The notes: generated by a model from the sequence alone, not told the origin. Shown: positions 45,495 through 56,968, numbered from the stretch's first letter. The stretch is 64,000 nucleotides of DNA from Sorghum bicolor (GCF_000003195.3 NC_012873.2:44634061-44698060), one strand, 5' to 3'. Numbers and translations: made by a program.

Positions 45495-48261
45495 TGAAAG
45501 AACCTAATTGGCCTAAAGGGGGGGTGAATAGGCCTTTTTTACAAAACCTGAAACTCACAAACTTGAATTTGTAGAAGTTAGATACCTGACCGGAAGTTCC
45601 GGTGGTCTGGATTGTAAGTTCCCGTTGGGACGACCAGAATTTCCGGTGCAGACCCACCGGACTTCCGGTTCCCTAAAAGTGCCATGAAATCAGAGAAAAG
45701 CAAGTTTGGATTTTAGATCTAGTGTTACCACACCCTCCTAAAGGTTGTTATAGTTGATGTTGAGCTCCTCAAGATTTGATTCTACACCAAGTTGTATAAC
45801 GAAGCCACCCACCTTGAAATAGGAGGTATAGAGGAAGAACATCAAGAAGACAATACACAAAGGGTAGTCGAAGCCACTGCCACAGCAAGACAAGTGATTT
45901 TTACCAAGGTTTGGCAATCTCCACTAAGGAGTTCCTATGTCCTTGTTGTTGTGGTGACCACCAAGGTCTGACCACAAAGGTCTCCTCCCTCAAGTGACCA
46001 CAAAGGTCAACTCGAGATATCCACTAAGAATTAAGAGGTAATACAAACACTTCGGGGTGCCCTCACAAGTGAGTCAACATGGGCAACCATGAAGAACGCC
46101 TAGCCGACTAGGGTTCGAAGAACCCAAGAGTAATAGACACAAACCAAGCCGGCAAGTAGGGGAATCCAAGTGCTCAAGTTGTAGATCGATGCTCCCACTC
46201 TCTAATCTCACTTCTCTAGCTCAAACAATCAAAGATTGAGGGTTGGAGGCAAAGGGGGAGAGAGATTAGGTGAGTCATAGCTTGGAGAGAGTTAGAAGGA
46301 AGAGAATGAGTGTTCTATGTTCGGGCAACGGTTAGAAATGGGGTTGAATGGTATATATAGTGAGGTACCGAAAGTTCCTGTGCTAGGGACCGAAACTTCC
46401 AGTCCTCCCAGATCTAATGGTTGAGAAGGCTTGGTCCCACTGGGACTTCCGATTAGGGACCGGAAGTGAATCCAAGCACACGAGGTCACGCGAGCAAAAA
46501 CTAGCACAGACTTCTGGTGGAGGACCAGAACTTCCGGTCGGACACTAGAAGTGATTAAAGCGATGCGAGTGTTGACGGTCCTTAATGCTCACATTTAACC
46601 GTCAACTAGTCATGGAAAAGGACCTATATGCAACCAACATCCAAAATTAGGGTTTCATCTGACAGAATTCCATGAGTTTTGGTGTTTGTCTATTTCTGCA
46701 GGGGGTTATCAGGAAATATAGAGGAAAGGCCCACACGTCGGGTTTTCATAGAGATATTAACGTGTGCGCCAATTTTCTATCATCTAGAAGACTCCAGAAG
46801 CCACGAGAACGAACGGGAGGCCGAGCGGGCCCGGGGGCTGGGCGCCCGCCCTCTCCCCTAGGGCGCCCGCCTAGCTACAGGAGCCAATCAGGCTCAGTCT
46901 CGCGGATCATGCTCCACCGACCTAAAGGATCAAGGAAAACCGTGCGATTAAGGTCGGTTTGATCCGACGGCCCACGTTCATTTGGAAGGGCTATATAAGC
47001 AGGCCCCCTGGCCCCTGGAGAACATACCTCTTCTACAGAATCAAAGCTGGGGTTTCAATTATTCATCCAAGTAGAGAGGAACCCTCTAGTTCATCTAGTT
47101 CTAGTTCTAGTTCATCTAGTTCTAGTTCTAGTTGTAATCTAGAAAATAGGGAGAGAGAAGAGGAGAGCGGAGGAGGAGTTGGATCTGTCGGATCTTCCTC
47201 AACATTGTACTTTTGCAGCAACTGGTTCGTTCTTCATCGTTCTCCAAGTTTTTCAATTCATAATTCCTGAGTTCTTTAATTACTTTTATTTACATTCAAG
47301 TTATTTATTGGATTCCCGCTTGCATCAAGTGCTCTAGTCTTTGAAACGCTAGAGTAGTAATTAATAGATTAGACGTGGTGTTTAGTCTTGCAATTACCTG
47401 GAATTGCACCCAATCCTGTGGATTGTTGTGGTAGCCCTAGGGTAGTGACAGCCCTAACGGTCGACGTATTCCACCTCGTTCGGATCGGTGTTTGTAGGAC
47501 CATAGTCAGAGCTTCCTAGCCACCTTCTCATCTCTTTCTGTGGTTAGTGTTCTGATGTCCCGAAATAAATAATCTTTGAAGTAATTCTTGATTCTTAGAT
47601 CAACTAGAAAACTCTCATGAAACTTCTTCTCTTTCCACCAAAAATAGTTATATAGTTATCCTTGGGCGATCTTGAATCTTAATTAGTACACTCACGTTCC
47701 CTGTGGAAAATCGATACTCTAGAACACTCCCACGTGAAAGCTACATCGATATCCGTGCGCTTGCGGATTTTTCTGTTTACGTTTAAAATACCCAACAGCG
47801 AGGCAACCCACAGATTTTTCACTGTGTGGACTTCCAGTCCTGGACTAGAACTTCTGGTCTGTACCGAGACGGTCAACCACCGGAAGTGATTTCTAAAACA
47901 CGGGCGGCCTCCCTGGACCTAACCAGAACTTCCGGTCAGGGTGACCGGAACTTTCGGTCAGGCATTCTCAGCTAATAGACTAATAATGAGAGCACTTTCT
48001 ATCCCCAATTTGCCAAAGTTTTGTGTCCCTCTTTATAGTGCAGCATTTCCTATTACTCAAACAAAGATAAAAGGATGTTGAAGTCCATGAGTTGAAATGT
48101 CTTTTGTCCATCAAGATTTAGGGTGCTATAGGTCACCACATATGTTCATTCAATTCCATCAATGGACTAATACCTGTAGATTGTACTTGATAAATAGATT
48201 AGTCCCTAATTTGATTGTCATTAATTATCCAAAACCCACATCAGGGGCGAATGCACTTACA
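45495..48261 (-). repeat. Copia 5' LTR, interrupted
   Basis: LTR sequence at 45495-46569 and 47803-48261 matches 31319-32854. TATATATA at 46350-46357 read on the minus strand is a likely promoter. The nested LTR at 46570-47797 separates the U3 portion from the rest and probably disables the promoter context. Confidence 0.88.
46570..47797 (+). mobile_element. solo LTR, TGTTGACGGTC family, inside the Copia 5' LTR
   Basis: 1228 bp. It starts TGTTGACGGTCC, ends AATACCCAACA, and has a perfect GCGAG duplication (46565-46569, 47798-47802). TATATAA is at 46992-46998. The first 430 bp match the LTR at 36996 closely; the middle differs and the GGCGCC stretch is absent. A 21-bp tandem repeat lies at 47091-47132. 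Confidence 0.92.
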
Positions 48262-48850
48262 TCTTCACCAAAAAGCACGACCAGTTTCTCTAATTAGATC
48301 AATAACGTCTAACTAAGCTCAAGCAAACAAGACACTCGGCTCGTGGTAGGTATTGAAAACCATAGAGGAACTTTTTTACAAGAATTTGATAAGTTTTGTA
48401 AAAACAATTCCCCAGATTTATCTTAACAATTCCTCAGATAAGTTAAAAGATTTACTCTACTTTATCACAATGTATCTCACAAGTCACAACAACATACACT
48501 TGGTTATTAGCATGTGCAACCCACAATAGTGATTGGCTTAAGATAAATTCAAGTTTTCATGCTCATAGAAATTTATTCATTATTTTTCAACACGGTTTTC
48601 TCTATGGCATCAACTTGGCAAAGATACATCTTTTTTTATCAGGCTTATCATGCAATTGTAATAGAATGTCTCTAAGCATTGTCATGGTAACATGATATTG
48701 TACCTATTTTATACTATCATCATTTTTGTTATTATGATCCAGCTATTTTGGTGCACATAAGTTTTCTAAATGCGAAGATTTGGTGAGTAAAAGGGTTCTA
48801 AGTTGGGGCAATAAATTCCTTTTTATTGATACTATGTATATGGAAATTCC
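48262..48850. other. AT-rich stretch, continuation of the DNA left of the Copia element
   Basis: No gene or terminal repeat recognised. It should be contiguous with 31318 before the Copia insertion. Confidence 0.4.
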
Positions 48851-49867
48851 TTTTTACACGTACGTGTAGTTACTCTCATCTTCAATAAACTACATTGTGT
48901 ATGTATTCATACTTGTTTATCAGTGTGAGTATGCTTATATACTCATATTAAGATACTCTAGATCTTACCACGCGAAAAATTTTCAAAAAAAAAATATATT
49001 TTAAATATATTACTAAAATGCCACTACTATATTATATACAATAAGTATAACCATATACTCTATGTATGTATGCATAATTAACATACATATCACTCTAGAT
49101 GGTCTAGTATGATCACACTACTAGGGATGTGTTGACCAATGACGATCGACTTTCGTCACCGAAGAATCAATAAGCGTCATAGAGTTTATTTTATGAAGAA
49201 TTGATGACGAAATTGTATTTGTCATGGAATGAGCGTCATTGATTGCCTACCGTGACGAAATGTCAATATTCGTCATAGATGTGCACTCATTCTGTGACAA
49301 AATAAGTGTCGTCACAGAATAGAATTCATTCTATGACGAAAGATATTTGTCATAGAATGACCCTGTTTTTTGTCATAAGCCGCCATCCATCTAACGGCCA
49401 AACGGCGTTTGCCACGCTGGCAGATGACGTGGGTTGCGCATGTGGCCAGCTGATGTGGCATTACACTTGCCAGCTGACCTGGCAGATGACGTGGCTGCTG
49501 ACATGGTTATCCACGTGGCTGGTGACGTGGCTGCTTACGTTGCCAGTGACGCATGATGTACACGTGTCACTTTTTAAAAGGGCCACGTGGCATGTTGTGA
49601 TTAGCCCACGTGTCTCTCCGTTATTGGTTCTCATTTTCGTCACAAAACAACTTATAGAATCGTCACATATCAACATACAAAATGGTCACAGAATGACCCA
49701 GAATTTCATCACAGAATGACATAATTTCATCACAAAACAACTTATAGAATCGTCACATATCAACATATGTAGAAGTGTTCCACCAATGACGGATCATGGG
49801 TACAGGGCCCATCAAGTCGACGGATTAAAAAAATAATCAGTGTACAAATAAACAAACATGTGTTATA

Positions 49868-49935
49868 AGTACATAAAAGCTTGATTGGTTTGGTGGTAAA
49901 GGTAGCATCCTCTAAACCAACAGGTCGTAGGTTTG
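49868..49935 (+). other. tRNA-like segment inside the CACTA element
   Basis: TTTGGTGGTAAAGGTAGC resembles a Pol III A box, and GTAGGTTTGAACCTT a B box (TTTGAA.C) 45 bp on. A related but weaker copy lies at 50045-50100. No acceptor stem or full cloverleaf could be drawn, so a working tRNA is unlikely. Confidence 0.4.
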
Positions 49936-50122
49936 AACCTTCTTGGAGAGGGTTTTTTAATTTTTTTGGGAAATAAAAAAGGGAGTTGGCTTTAATAACT
50001 AAACAAATAAAGAAACATACAAGACTACAACACAAATGAGTTAGTGGTCTGGTGGTGACTCACTTGTGTCCACAGCAACAGGTCGTGGGATCCAAGCTCC
50101 CATAGAGCAAGTTTTTTTGCCA

Positions 50123-50566
50123 AATAAAATAAAAATCAGAGGGGGAACTCCGCGCAGCAGATTCAGCCCTGCATGGCCACATTAGATGTGGGGCCCACTG
50201 GTAGGACCACGCCACCCCCAATTAGAGACCCACTTTATGGGACCATGACGCCACGTCAACGACGTGGGACCAACAGGTGCCAGCATGGTGCCACGTCATG
50301 CCTGTGGGACCCGTTGGTGGGACCATGCCCCACCTCATGACTGTAATAAAATAAAAATCAGAGGGGGAACTCCGCGCAGCAGATTCAGCCTTGCATGGCC
50401 ACATTAGATGTGGGGCCCACTGGTAGGACCACGCCACCCCCAATTGGAGACCCACTTTATGGGACCATGACGCCACGTCAACGACGTGGGACCAACAGGT
50501 GCCAGCATGGTGCCACGTCATGCCTGTGGGACCCGTTGGTGGGACCATGCCCCACCTCATGATTGT
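50123..50566. repeat. 222-bp tandem duplication
   Basis: Copies at 50123-50344 and 50345-50566 differ at only a few bases (for example CCCTGC/CCTTGC and ATTAGAG/ATTGGAG). Confidence 0.93.
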
Positions 50567-51028
50567 GGGACCCGTCGACGGGACCATGGCGCCACGTCAC
50601 TAGGGTAGGACCTGCTGGTGGGACCGTGGCGTCTGTGTCAACGACGTGCGACACAAAGGTGGGACCAAGGCGCCATGTCATGAACATGGGACCCACTGGT
50701 GGGACCACAGCCCCTCCTCCTTGGGGTGGTGACATTGGCCACACAATCTATGACGATTTACTTTCGATGATCAGTGACGTTGTTTCCATTTTCGTCACTG
50801 TTCTTCGTGCCAAAACTCCGTCACTTGTCAACCATGACGAAGCTACTAATTTCGTCATCGAATGACCTAGTTCTGTGACGAAAATAGTAAGCGTCATTAG
50901 TGATTCGTCATTGATGAACACATTTCTAGTAGTGTCATATACTTTGTCTATATACATTTCGTCCGGTCATATACACCTTAAATCTAGAGATATATAGATG
51001 AGAGTAACTACACGCGCGTGTAAAAAAA

Positions 51029-51030
<2 letters not shown>

Positions 51031-51092
<62 letters not shown>
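51031..51092. repeat. (AT)n microsatellite
   Basis: About 31 AT units directly outside the TIR element and about 360 bp upstream of the MIR529 TATA box. Confidence 0.95.
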
Positions 51093-51094
<2 letters not shown>

Positions 51095-51453
51095 TATTTA
51101 AAAATACAAAACTTTAAGTGTACTACTATATATGGACCCTTTTTTTGGACTTCTTTCCATATTTATATTCAACTGAGAGAACATGGAAAAGCAATATAAT
51201 TCAGTTGATGTTCTATACTTTTTAGGGTTCCAAGGTCAAAAAAATTAAAGTGGTTCTACATATATCTGTCTCTAAATTAAAGCATAAACTATAGTACCTT
51301 GACAAGCCAGCCATTTTGGATGGTTGTAACAACACAGGAGGCTGGGATGGCCTACGTTATCGCCACTGCCACCGGAAGGTTCAACTTGCACACCCGCAGG
51401 TGAATTATTGTCTCTGTCCTTTGCTAAATGGTCATGCTCTGCAATCGAGCATC

Positions 51454-51460
51454 TATATAA
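51454..51460 (+). promoter_or_regulatory. TATA box of the MIR529 gene
   Basis: TATATAA followed by AGAGGAGG sits about 200 bp before the miRNA stem; a Pol II start near 51485-51490 is expected. The stretch 51093-51450 upstream has no gene and is the likely promoter. Confidence 0.6.
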
Positions 51461-51658
51461 AGAGGAGGGGGGATCCAGGAGCGACACAAGTCCCAGTGAT
51501 AGTAGTAGTTGTAGTAGTGGCACTGGAGCTGATAGAAGAGGGGAGAGCTGGCTAGCTAGCTAGCCAGAGAGGAAAATGTATATGGGGTGGTGTCGGTAAG
51601 AGAGACAGACGTACAGAGAAATTAAGATTGTTCAAAAGATTTCATCAAGGCTAAAGGG

Positions 51659-51679
51659 AGAAGAGAGAGAGTACAGCCT
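51659..51679 (+). ncRNA. MIR529: mature miR529-5p
   Basis: The 21-nt sequence matches the cereal miR529 I know, beginning AGAAGAGAGAG and ending GTACAGCCT. It lies in the 5' arm of the stem. Confidence 0.9.
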
Positions 51680-51749
51680 TACCATGTACACACACTCCAA
51701 TCTCAACAGTCTCTTATATATGCTGCTGTTACCTGTGAGTGTGATGAAG

Positions 51750-51770
51750 GCTGTACCCTCTCTCTTCTTC
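51750..51770 (+). ncRNA. MIR529: miR529-3p (star strand)
   Basis: A 21-nt segment on the 3' arm beginning GCTGTACCCTC and ending CTCTTCTTC, offset against the 5p strand as expected for Dicer-like products. Confidence 0.8.
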
Positions 51771-51791
51771 TCTTAGCTTCTTGATGCAAAG

Positions 51792-53211
51792 TTGCATACA
51801 CACTTGGGGAGCTCTTGTGACATATGAAGCAAGCGTTTGTTTGTTTTTTTGGGGAGCTCTTGTGCACACCGGCCCCATCTTTAACTTTTTGGCCAAATTC
51901 TTCTCTCTCTTTTTTTTCGTTTGTTTCAAACAGCTCATATCACATGCATGCATCTTAATTGTATTTTTGTTGGTCACTATTTGCTTGGCACGGATTGTGC
52001 CCACAAGTCTGCTTAGTACTTATTTATTTCATATATGTGATGGCTCTCGATCGGTGTAGGCTCTGTATATATATAGGCAGAATGCTTCAAATTTACAAAT
52101 TTTGAGGTTCGCCACGAAAGAAACTAATTTCCATTCAGATAAAACAAAATGTCTCTTCTAGTTACCGTTTGTTTTCAGTTATCGCTGTTTTCTTTTTATT
52201 GAGAAGAATGATCGCAGAGAAGAACCCGGCATAGTGCATACACACACTTGGCAAAATATCTTGTGGCCACACAAAACAAAACGGAAGCATTTGCTTGGCC
52301 ACGTAACTCCGTTCAGTATAATGCTTGGACCTGCAGACCAGGACCAGGACGCCCTGAAATTCTAGGCAGAGCTTTTCCTTCCATGCATGCATATGTAGAG
52401 AGAGCTACAGTTTGTGACCTTGCATGGGCGTAACACAGCCCCACACGGCCCAAAAAACGGAAGTCGCTCGCGAACCAAACAGGGCCGGCCTGTTTCTAGT
52501 ATAGTTTATTAATTATTCTGGCGTGCAGTAGTACGTGAGGATCCAGTGGAGATGCACATTGCCTCCTGCCTGGTGAGAAGTTCGATCTGTGAAACTCTAG
52601 GTCATCATGTATGGCTGTTATATATATCTCCGCAACTCCGCCTAAGGGCGTTTGTGGTTCCTGTGAGCGGGTAATGTCATCACTAGGAGTAAAAAAAAAA
52701 GTAGTTTAGTTATTTTGACTTCAAACAATTCAGAAAGTCGTCTTTTCTTTGATGTAAAAAAGACGTCTTTTAAAAAAGTTTCAGAAAACAAAGACTATAT
52801 ATATGTATCAATTTTTCTACAGCCATCAAATTTGCCATGTTCCATGCTCTACACAGTGACACAGCAGGTTCACACATCTCAGATCGGTGCATGCATTATT
52901 GAACACGCATGATTTAGTGTATTTCATATATAGGCCGTGTGGATCTCACTGAGACGAGCACTTCCCAATTAAGGTCCGTTATATTGTTCCTTTTTCCAAT
53001 TGCACAACTACGAGCTGCAAATATGATCATTAAAATAGATCCGTGAGTGGTGAATACGTTGACTTGCAATTTAAGCTTCCTCTGGAACCGTATATGAATA
53101 ATTAAGACATCAGAGATATAGCATGAAATATGATAATTAAGAAATTTCTATATAAAAGATATTTCACAAGAAGTTGTTTTCGTTTCATCAGCCTATATAC
53201 GTTGTCACTGA
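51792..53211. other. MIR529 downstream region, no gene seen
   Basis: No coding gene is supported. A GGGGAGCTCTTGTG word repeats at about 51809 and 51851. A segment at 52252-52335 recurs in inverse at 58452-58554. The pri-miRNA 3' end should lie here but no clear polyadenylation site stands out. Confidence 0.4.
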
Positions 53212-53556
53212 GGCCCTGTTTAGTTTGCCCTCCAAAATTTTTTCATCCATCCCATCGAATCTTTGGACACATGCATGGAACATTAAATATACATAAAAAA
53301 TAAACTAATTACACAGTTTGGTTGAAAATCGCGAGACGAATCTTTTAAGCCTAGTTACTCCATGATTAGCCTTAAGTGCTACAGTAACCCACATGTGCTA
53401 ATGGCAGATTAATTATGCTTAATAGATTTGTCTTGCAGTTTCCTGACGAGCTATGTAATTTGTTTTTTTATTCGTTTCTAAAAACCCCTCCCGACATTCT
53501 TCCGACACATCCGATGTGACACTCAAAAAATTTTTATCAGCAATCTAAACGGAGCC
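53212..53556. mobile_element. Tourist-like MITE, copy B
   Basis: 345 bp starting GGCCCTGTTTAG, ending CTAAACGGAGCC, with TGA on both sides (53209-53211, 53557-53559). It shares GAAAATCGCGAGACGAATC with copy C in inverse. Confidence 0.75.
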
Positions 53557-54139
53557 TGATCCATAAATTTCTGCAATCAGGGAATATTAATTAAGTTAGT
53601 ACTGATATACCATATACTAATAGGAACTGCTATAAATAATTATGAAGGCATTTATTCCTAGCCGGCCTGGGTCAACTACAGAGAATATATACAGATTGTA
53701 AAATCATAGTAGATTTCACAGATTATGTGGATGCAAATTCATGATTGAGAAACTTAAGAGGTCGATCATATGCAAAGTGACATCATTGCACTGATGGTCT
53801 AGTGATGGCAAATCTTGTTTGTGTAAACAGCAATGTCTTTTTCATTTCATAAGTTTATGATGTTGTCTGACATTTGGCAGGCTCAATTTCTGTTTGTTTC
53901 CCATGCAGCTTAATTTCAGTATGCCTCTCTTCGCAGCTTAAGTTGCAGCGCGCATTTTTTTTTTTGGCCAATTTTTCAATTAATGCTGGCTATAGCTTCC
54001 AAGTGACAGCAAGATATGCAAGAAGATTAATATGTGAACTGATTATTGTTATTCTAAAATTAAAGTATAGAGTTGTATATGTTAACATATATTCTTTTAT
54101 TCATTCATGAATGGAAATGGAGATATTAAAAAAAGAGGT
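53557..54139. other. AT-rich stretch without a recognised feature
   Basis: No frame with a known domain and no paired termini were seen. Confidence 0.4.
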
Positions 54140-54569
54140 CACTACTAGAAAAAATGACCCTACCACCATGAAGGACATTGCGACCGCACTAATTTGTTGC
54201 AATAGGTAGATGTTATTGCCATGGTTTATTAAAAAAATGTTAATTTGGACTTTGTGCCACTAAATTCTTTGTGTTCTGATAATCTTTACTTTCGTTGCAA
54301 GAGGTAGGTGTTGTTGCCACCATTTTTAAACTGATTGTAATTAGTTCACAATATTTTCACACACTTTTTCCTCCTTGTGATAATCTTGATTTTTGTTGCA
54401 ATATGTTGATGTCATTGCAACGAGACACTACCTGTTTGTTTGAGCTTATCAGCCACATTTACCAGCCATTCAGCAGTGTTTTTCTCTCATAATAAATCTG
54501 CGAAGACTTTCTGTTATGGGTTTTCAGCCAAGCAAACATTAGTTAGAAATATTACAAGTATAGTAAAAA

Positions 54570-54573
<4 letters not shown>

Positions 54574-54650
<77 letters not shown>
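54574..54650. repeat. (TA)n microsatellite, left half
   Basis: About 38 TA units ending where the Helitron-like segment begins; the repeat resumes at 56455. Confidence 0.9.
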
Positions 54651-54652
<2 letters not shown>

Positions 54653-54877
54653 TAAATTGTGAAAATTTCAGTCTGTTCCAAAATTTTTCTGCCGTCAGTA
54701 CGGATCGGAGTCGGCCAGGCGTCCATATACACGAGTCAAACCAGGCGTCCGTATGAATAGCTTCAAACGTTGGCAGAGAGGAAAAGAAGAATAAAAATTT
54801 TTCTAAGGTTTCCAATGTAAAATCTCTTTTATACATTACAGATATTGAGAATAAAGAAATTATAGAGGCTTAGATGC

Positions 54878-55880
54878 AAAGTGTTTATCCTATTAGTTTA
54901 TTTTTCTTTTATTATTTAAATCAATTAATAAATACATAGTAATTCATAGAAAAATCTAAAAATTACAAAACAAATTTCGTTCAGCTCCACATATGTAGAT
55001 CCATGCAGTAAACAAAATATATCACAAATTTTATTATATTTTCTTTGCTGGAGATGTTTGCCTATACTTTTTAGTGTAAAATTGATTGGATGGAAATTGA
55101 TAAATACGTAGTAAATCATAAAAGAATCTAAAAATTACAAAACAAATTTTGTTCAGCTTCATATATATAGATTCATGCGCTAAACAAAAATATCACAAAT
55201 TGTAGTATATTTATTTTTTTCTGAAGATGCTTGTCTATGTTTTTTTGTGTAAAATTAAAATTGTAGTTATCTTGCTCCAATTATTATGAAAATTTTATAG
55301 TAGTATATTTAATGTGATGCTTGATTTGTGGTAAAAGCTTTGGCACCATTCCTGTATATCCTACTAATTTACTAATTTATCTAAAGTGTTTATCCTATTA
55401 GTTTACTTTTCTTTCATTATTTAAATCGATTGAAAAATACATAGTAATTCATAGAAAAATCTAAAATTACAAAACAAATTTTATTCAGCTCCACATATGT
55501 AGATCTATGCAGTAAACAAAAAATATCACAAATTTTATTATATTTTCTTTGCTGGAGATGCTTGTATATACTTTTTAGTGTAAAATTGATCAGCTGGAAA
55601 TTGATAAATAAATCATAGAAAAATCTAAAAATTACAAAACAATTTTTTTTCAGCTCCATATATGTAGATCCATGCACTAAATAAAAAATATCACAAATTT
55701 TAGTATATTTATTTTTTGTTGAAAATGCTTGCCTATGCTTAGTGTAAATTGAAATTGTAGTTATCTTGCTTCAATTATTATGAAAATTTTATGATAGTCT
55801 ATTTAATGTGATGCTTGATTTGTGATAAAAGTTTTAGCACCATTCCTGCATATCTCACTATTTTACTAATTTATCTAAAT
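54878..55880. repeat. two tandem 505-bp units
   Basis: Copy one is 54878-55382, copy two 55383 to about 55880. Each begins AAAGTGTTTATCCTATTAG and each contains two diverged copies of an ATCTAAAAATTACAAAAC block. Confidence 0.85.
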
Positions 55881-56106
55881 GTATGCTTGAGGATGCTTAC
55901 ACTACCTTTGCACGATGTGTTGTTATGTTATATAAACACTTGATAAGCCCATATATTCATAATTACATACATTTAACTGATATATCATATTTCATAGGAA
56001 TCCTAACCTAAATAAAAAAAGCTACCAACAAACTTCTCATATTTTAATATAATACTAAGGTATATTAAGAGGTAATATTAGAGTAAGATAAGGTTTGACT
56101 AATCCC

Positions 56107-56256
<150 letters not shown>

Positions 56257-56453
56257 ATAAATATGTCTTCAAGCTATATATTATTGTAAATATTAACTAT
56301 CTAATACCATAGATGTCATGGTTATCAATAAAATAAATTACCGACTTTAATGTTATAAAAATAATAATATAAATAGATATGTAACATTATATCATCACTT
56401 TCTATGATCATTTAATGTTTTTCTCCCGTTGCAACGCACGGGCATATTTGCTA

Positions 56454-56454
<1 letters not shown>

Positions 56455-56487
<33 letters not shown>
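56455..56487. repeat. (TA)n microsatellite, right half
   Basis: TA units directly after the Helitron 3' end; see 54574-54650. Confidence 0.9.
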
Positions 56488-56490
<3 letters not shown>

Positions 56491-56600
56491 AATAAAGGTT
56501 TTATTGCCACAAATGATCGTAATCTTTAAATTGTGTTGCAATGAATTATGTGACCATTTTCATACTGGAATTGACACGATCATTTTTTATTGGGCCAAGC

Positions 56601-56968
56601 CTTCCTAATTTAGCAAGGAATTTTAATTAGTTTTCTTTTATCATTGCAGTATCATATAGAGATATACATATTGAGTCTAGCCTGGTGGAGATCGAGTTGG
56701 ATTTTGTTCTGTTTAAGCTTTTTTTACCTGAGATTTTTTTTCCTGTCCCAGTCTGATCCTATTTTTTTTGCCGATAATTTTTTTTCCAGCCTCGGTCTTC
56801 ATCCGACTGCAGTTTTTTTACCGGAGACTTTGGGTCTGCCGTGGACGATTTGTCATGGGGCTTTTTAAGTGTAGAAGATAGGCCGAGGTCAGGTTCTCTT
56901 CTGGGCCGTGTGGGCCTGTTTCAGGCCCAAGGTCACAAACCTAGCGCTCTCTACTATTCAGTCATAGA
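56601..56968. other. stretch with T-rich runs, nothing recognised
   Basis: Several runs of eight or more T interrupt the only frame. No domain or paired repeat is visible. Confidence 0.4.

Larger units (their letters stand above)
31319..48261 (-). mobile_element. complete Copia retrotransposon (Maximus/SIRE type), with nested solo LTRs
   Basis: Two LTRs bound it: 31319-32854 (3' LTR) and 45495-48261 (5' LTR, 1534 bp after removing a nested 1228-bp LTR and its 5-bp duplication). On the minus strand the LTR starts TGTAAGTGCATTC and ends CTTTCA. The primer site TGGTATCAGAGC lies 2 bp inside the 5' LTR, and a polypurine tract AAAAAGGGGGAG lies at the 3' LTR. Flanks TCTTG (31314-31318) and TCTTC (48262-48266) match at 4 of 5. 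The coding order gag-protease-integrase-RT-RNase H is Copia. A long post-pol region (32870-39290) is unusual. Confidence 0.9.
49116..50934. mobile_element. non-autonomous CACTA element, 1819 bp
   Basis: It starts CACTACTAGGGATGTG; its other end on the opposite strand starts CACTACTAGAAATGTG. TCA flanks both sides (49113-49115, 50935-50937). The ends hold many GTCATAGAATGA and TGTGACGAAA words. The body has ACGTGGC repeats (49480-49610), tRNA-like segments, a 222-bp tandem duplication, and GTGGGACC minisatellite units (50220-50720). No transposase frame is present. Confidence 0.88.
48851..51026. mobile_element. TIR element split by a CACTA insertion
   Basis: The left arm TTTTTACACGTACGTGTAG followed by TTACTCTCATCT (48851-48881) is repeated in inverse at 50996-51026, with ACACGCGCGTGT at the centre. 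Without the inner CACTA the element would be about 350 bp, a MITE size. The superfamily is not clear and no target duplication was fixed. Confidence 0.55.
51639..51791 (+). ncRNA. MIR529: MIR529 precursor
   Basis: This is a microRNA precursor. The 5' arm carries AGAAGAGAGAGAGTACAG..., the known grass miR529 sequence, at 51659-51679. The 3' arm carries the partner GCTGTACCCTCTCTCTTC... at 51750-51770. The arms pair along their length with one A-C mismatch in the duplex, and pairing extends outward (CATCAAG with CTTGATG), with a loop of about 70 nt. miR529 guides cleavage of SPL transcription factor mRNAs and overlaps the miR156 site; it is kept in grasses and bryophytes. Transcription from + is supported by the TATA box at 51454. 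Open frames here are not coding. The identification rests on the exact mature sequence and the fold; expression is not shown. Confidence 0.92.

Noticed and set aside
49868..49935. Functional tRNA gene
   Set aside because: A and B boxes are visible but no acceptor stem or cloverleaf can be drawn.
50123..50566. CRISPR-like array
   Set aside because: Two 222-bp units without spacers in a plant transposon; a simple tandem duplication.
51316..51555. 79-codon frame upstream of miR529
   Set aside because: It spans the TATA box and predicted start site, has no domain and would not be in one transcript.
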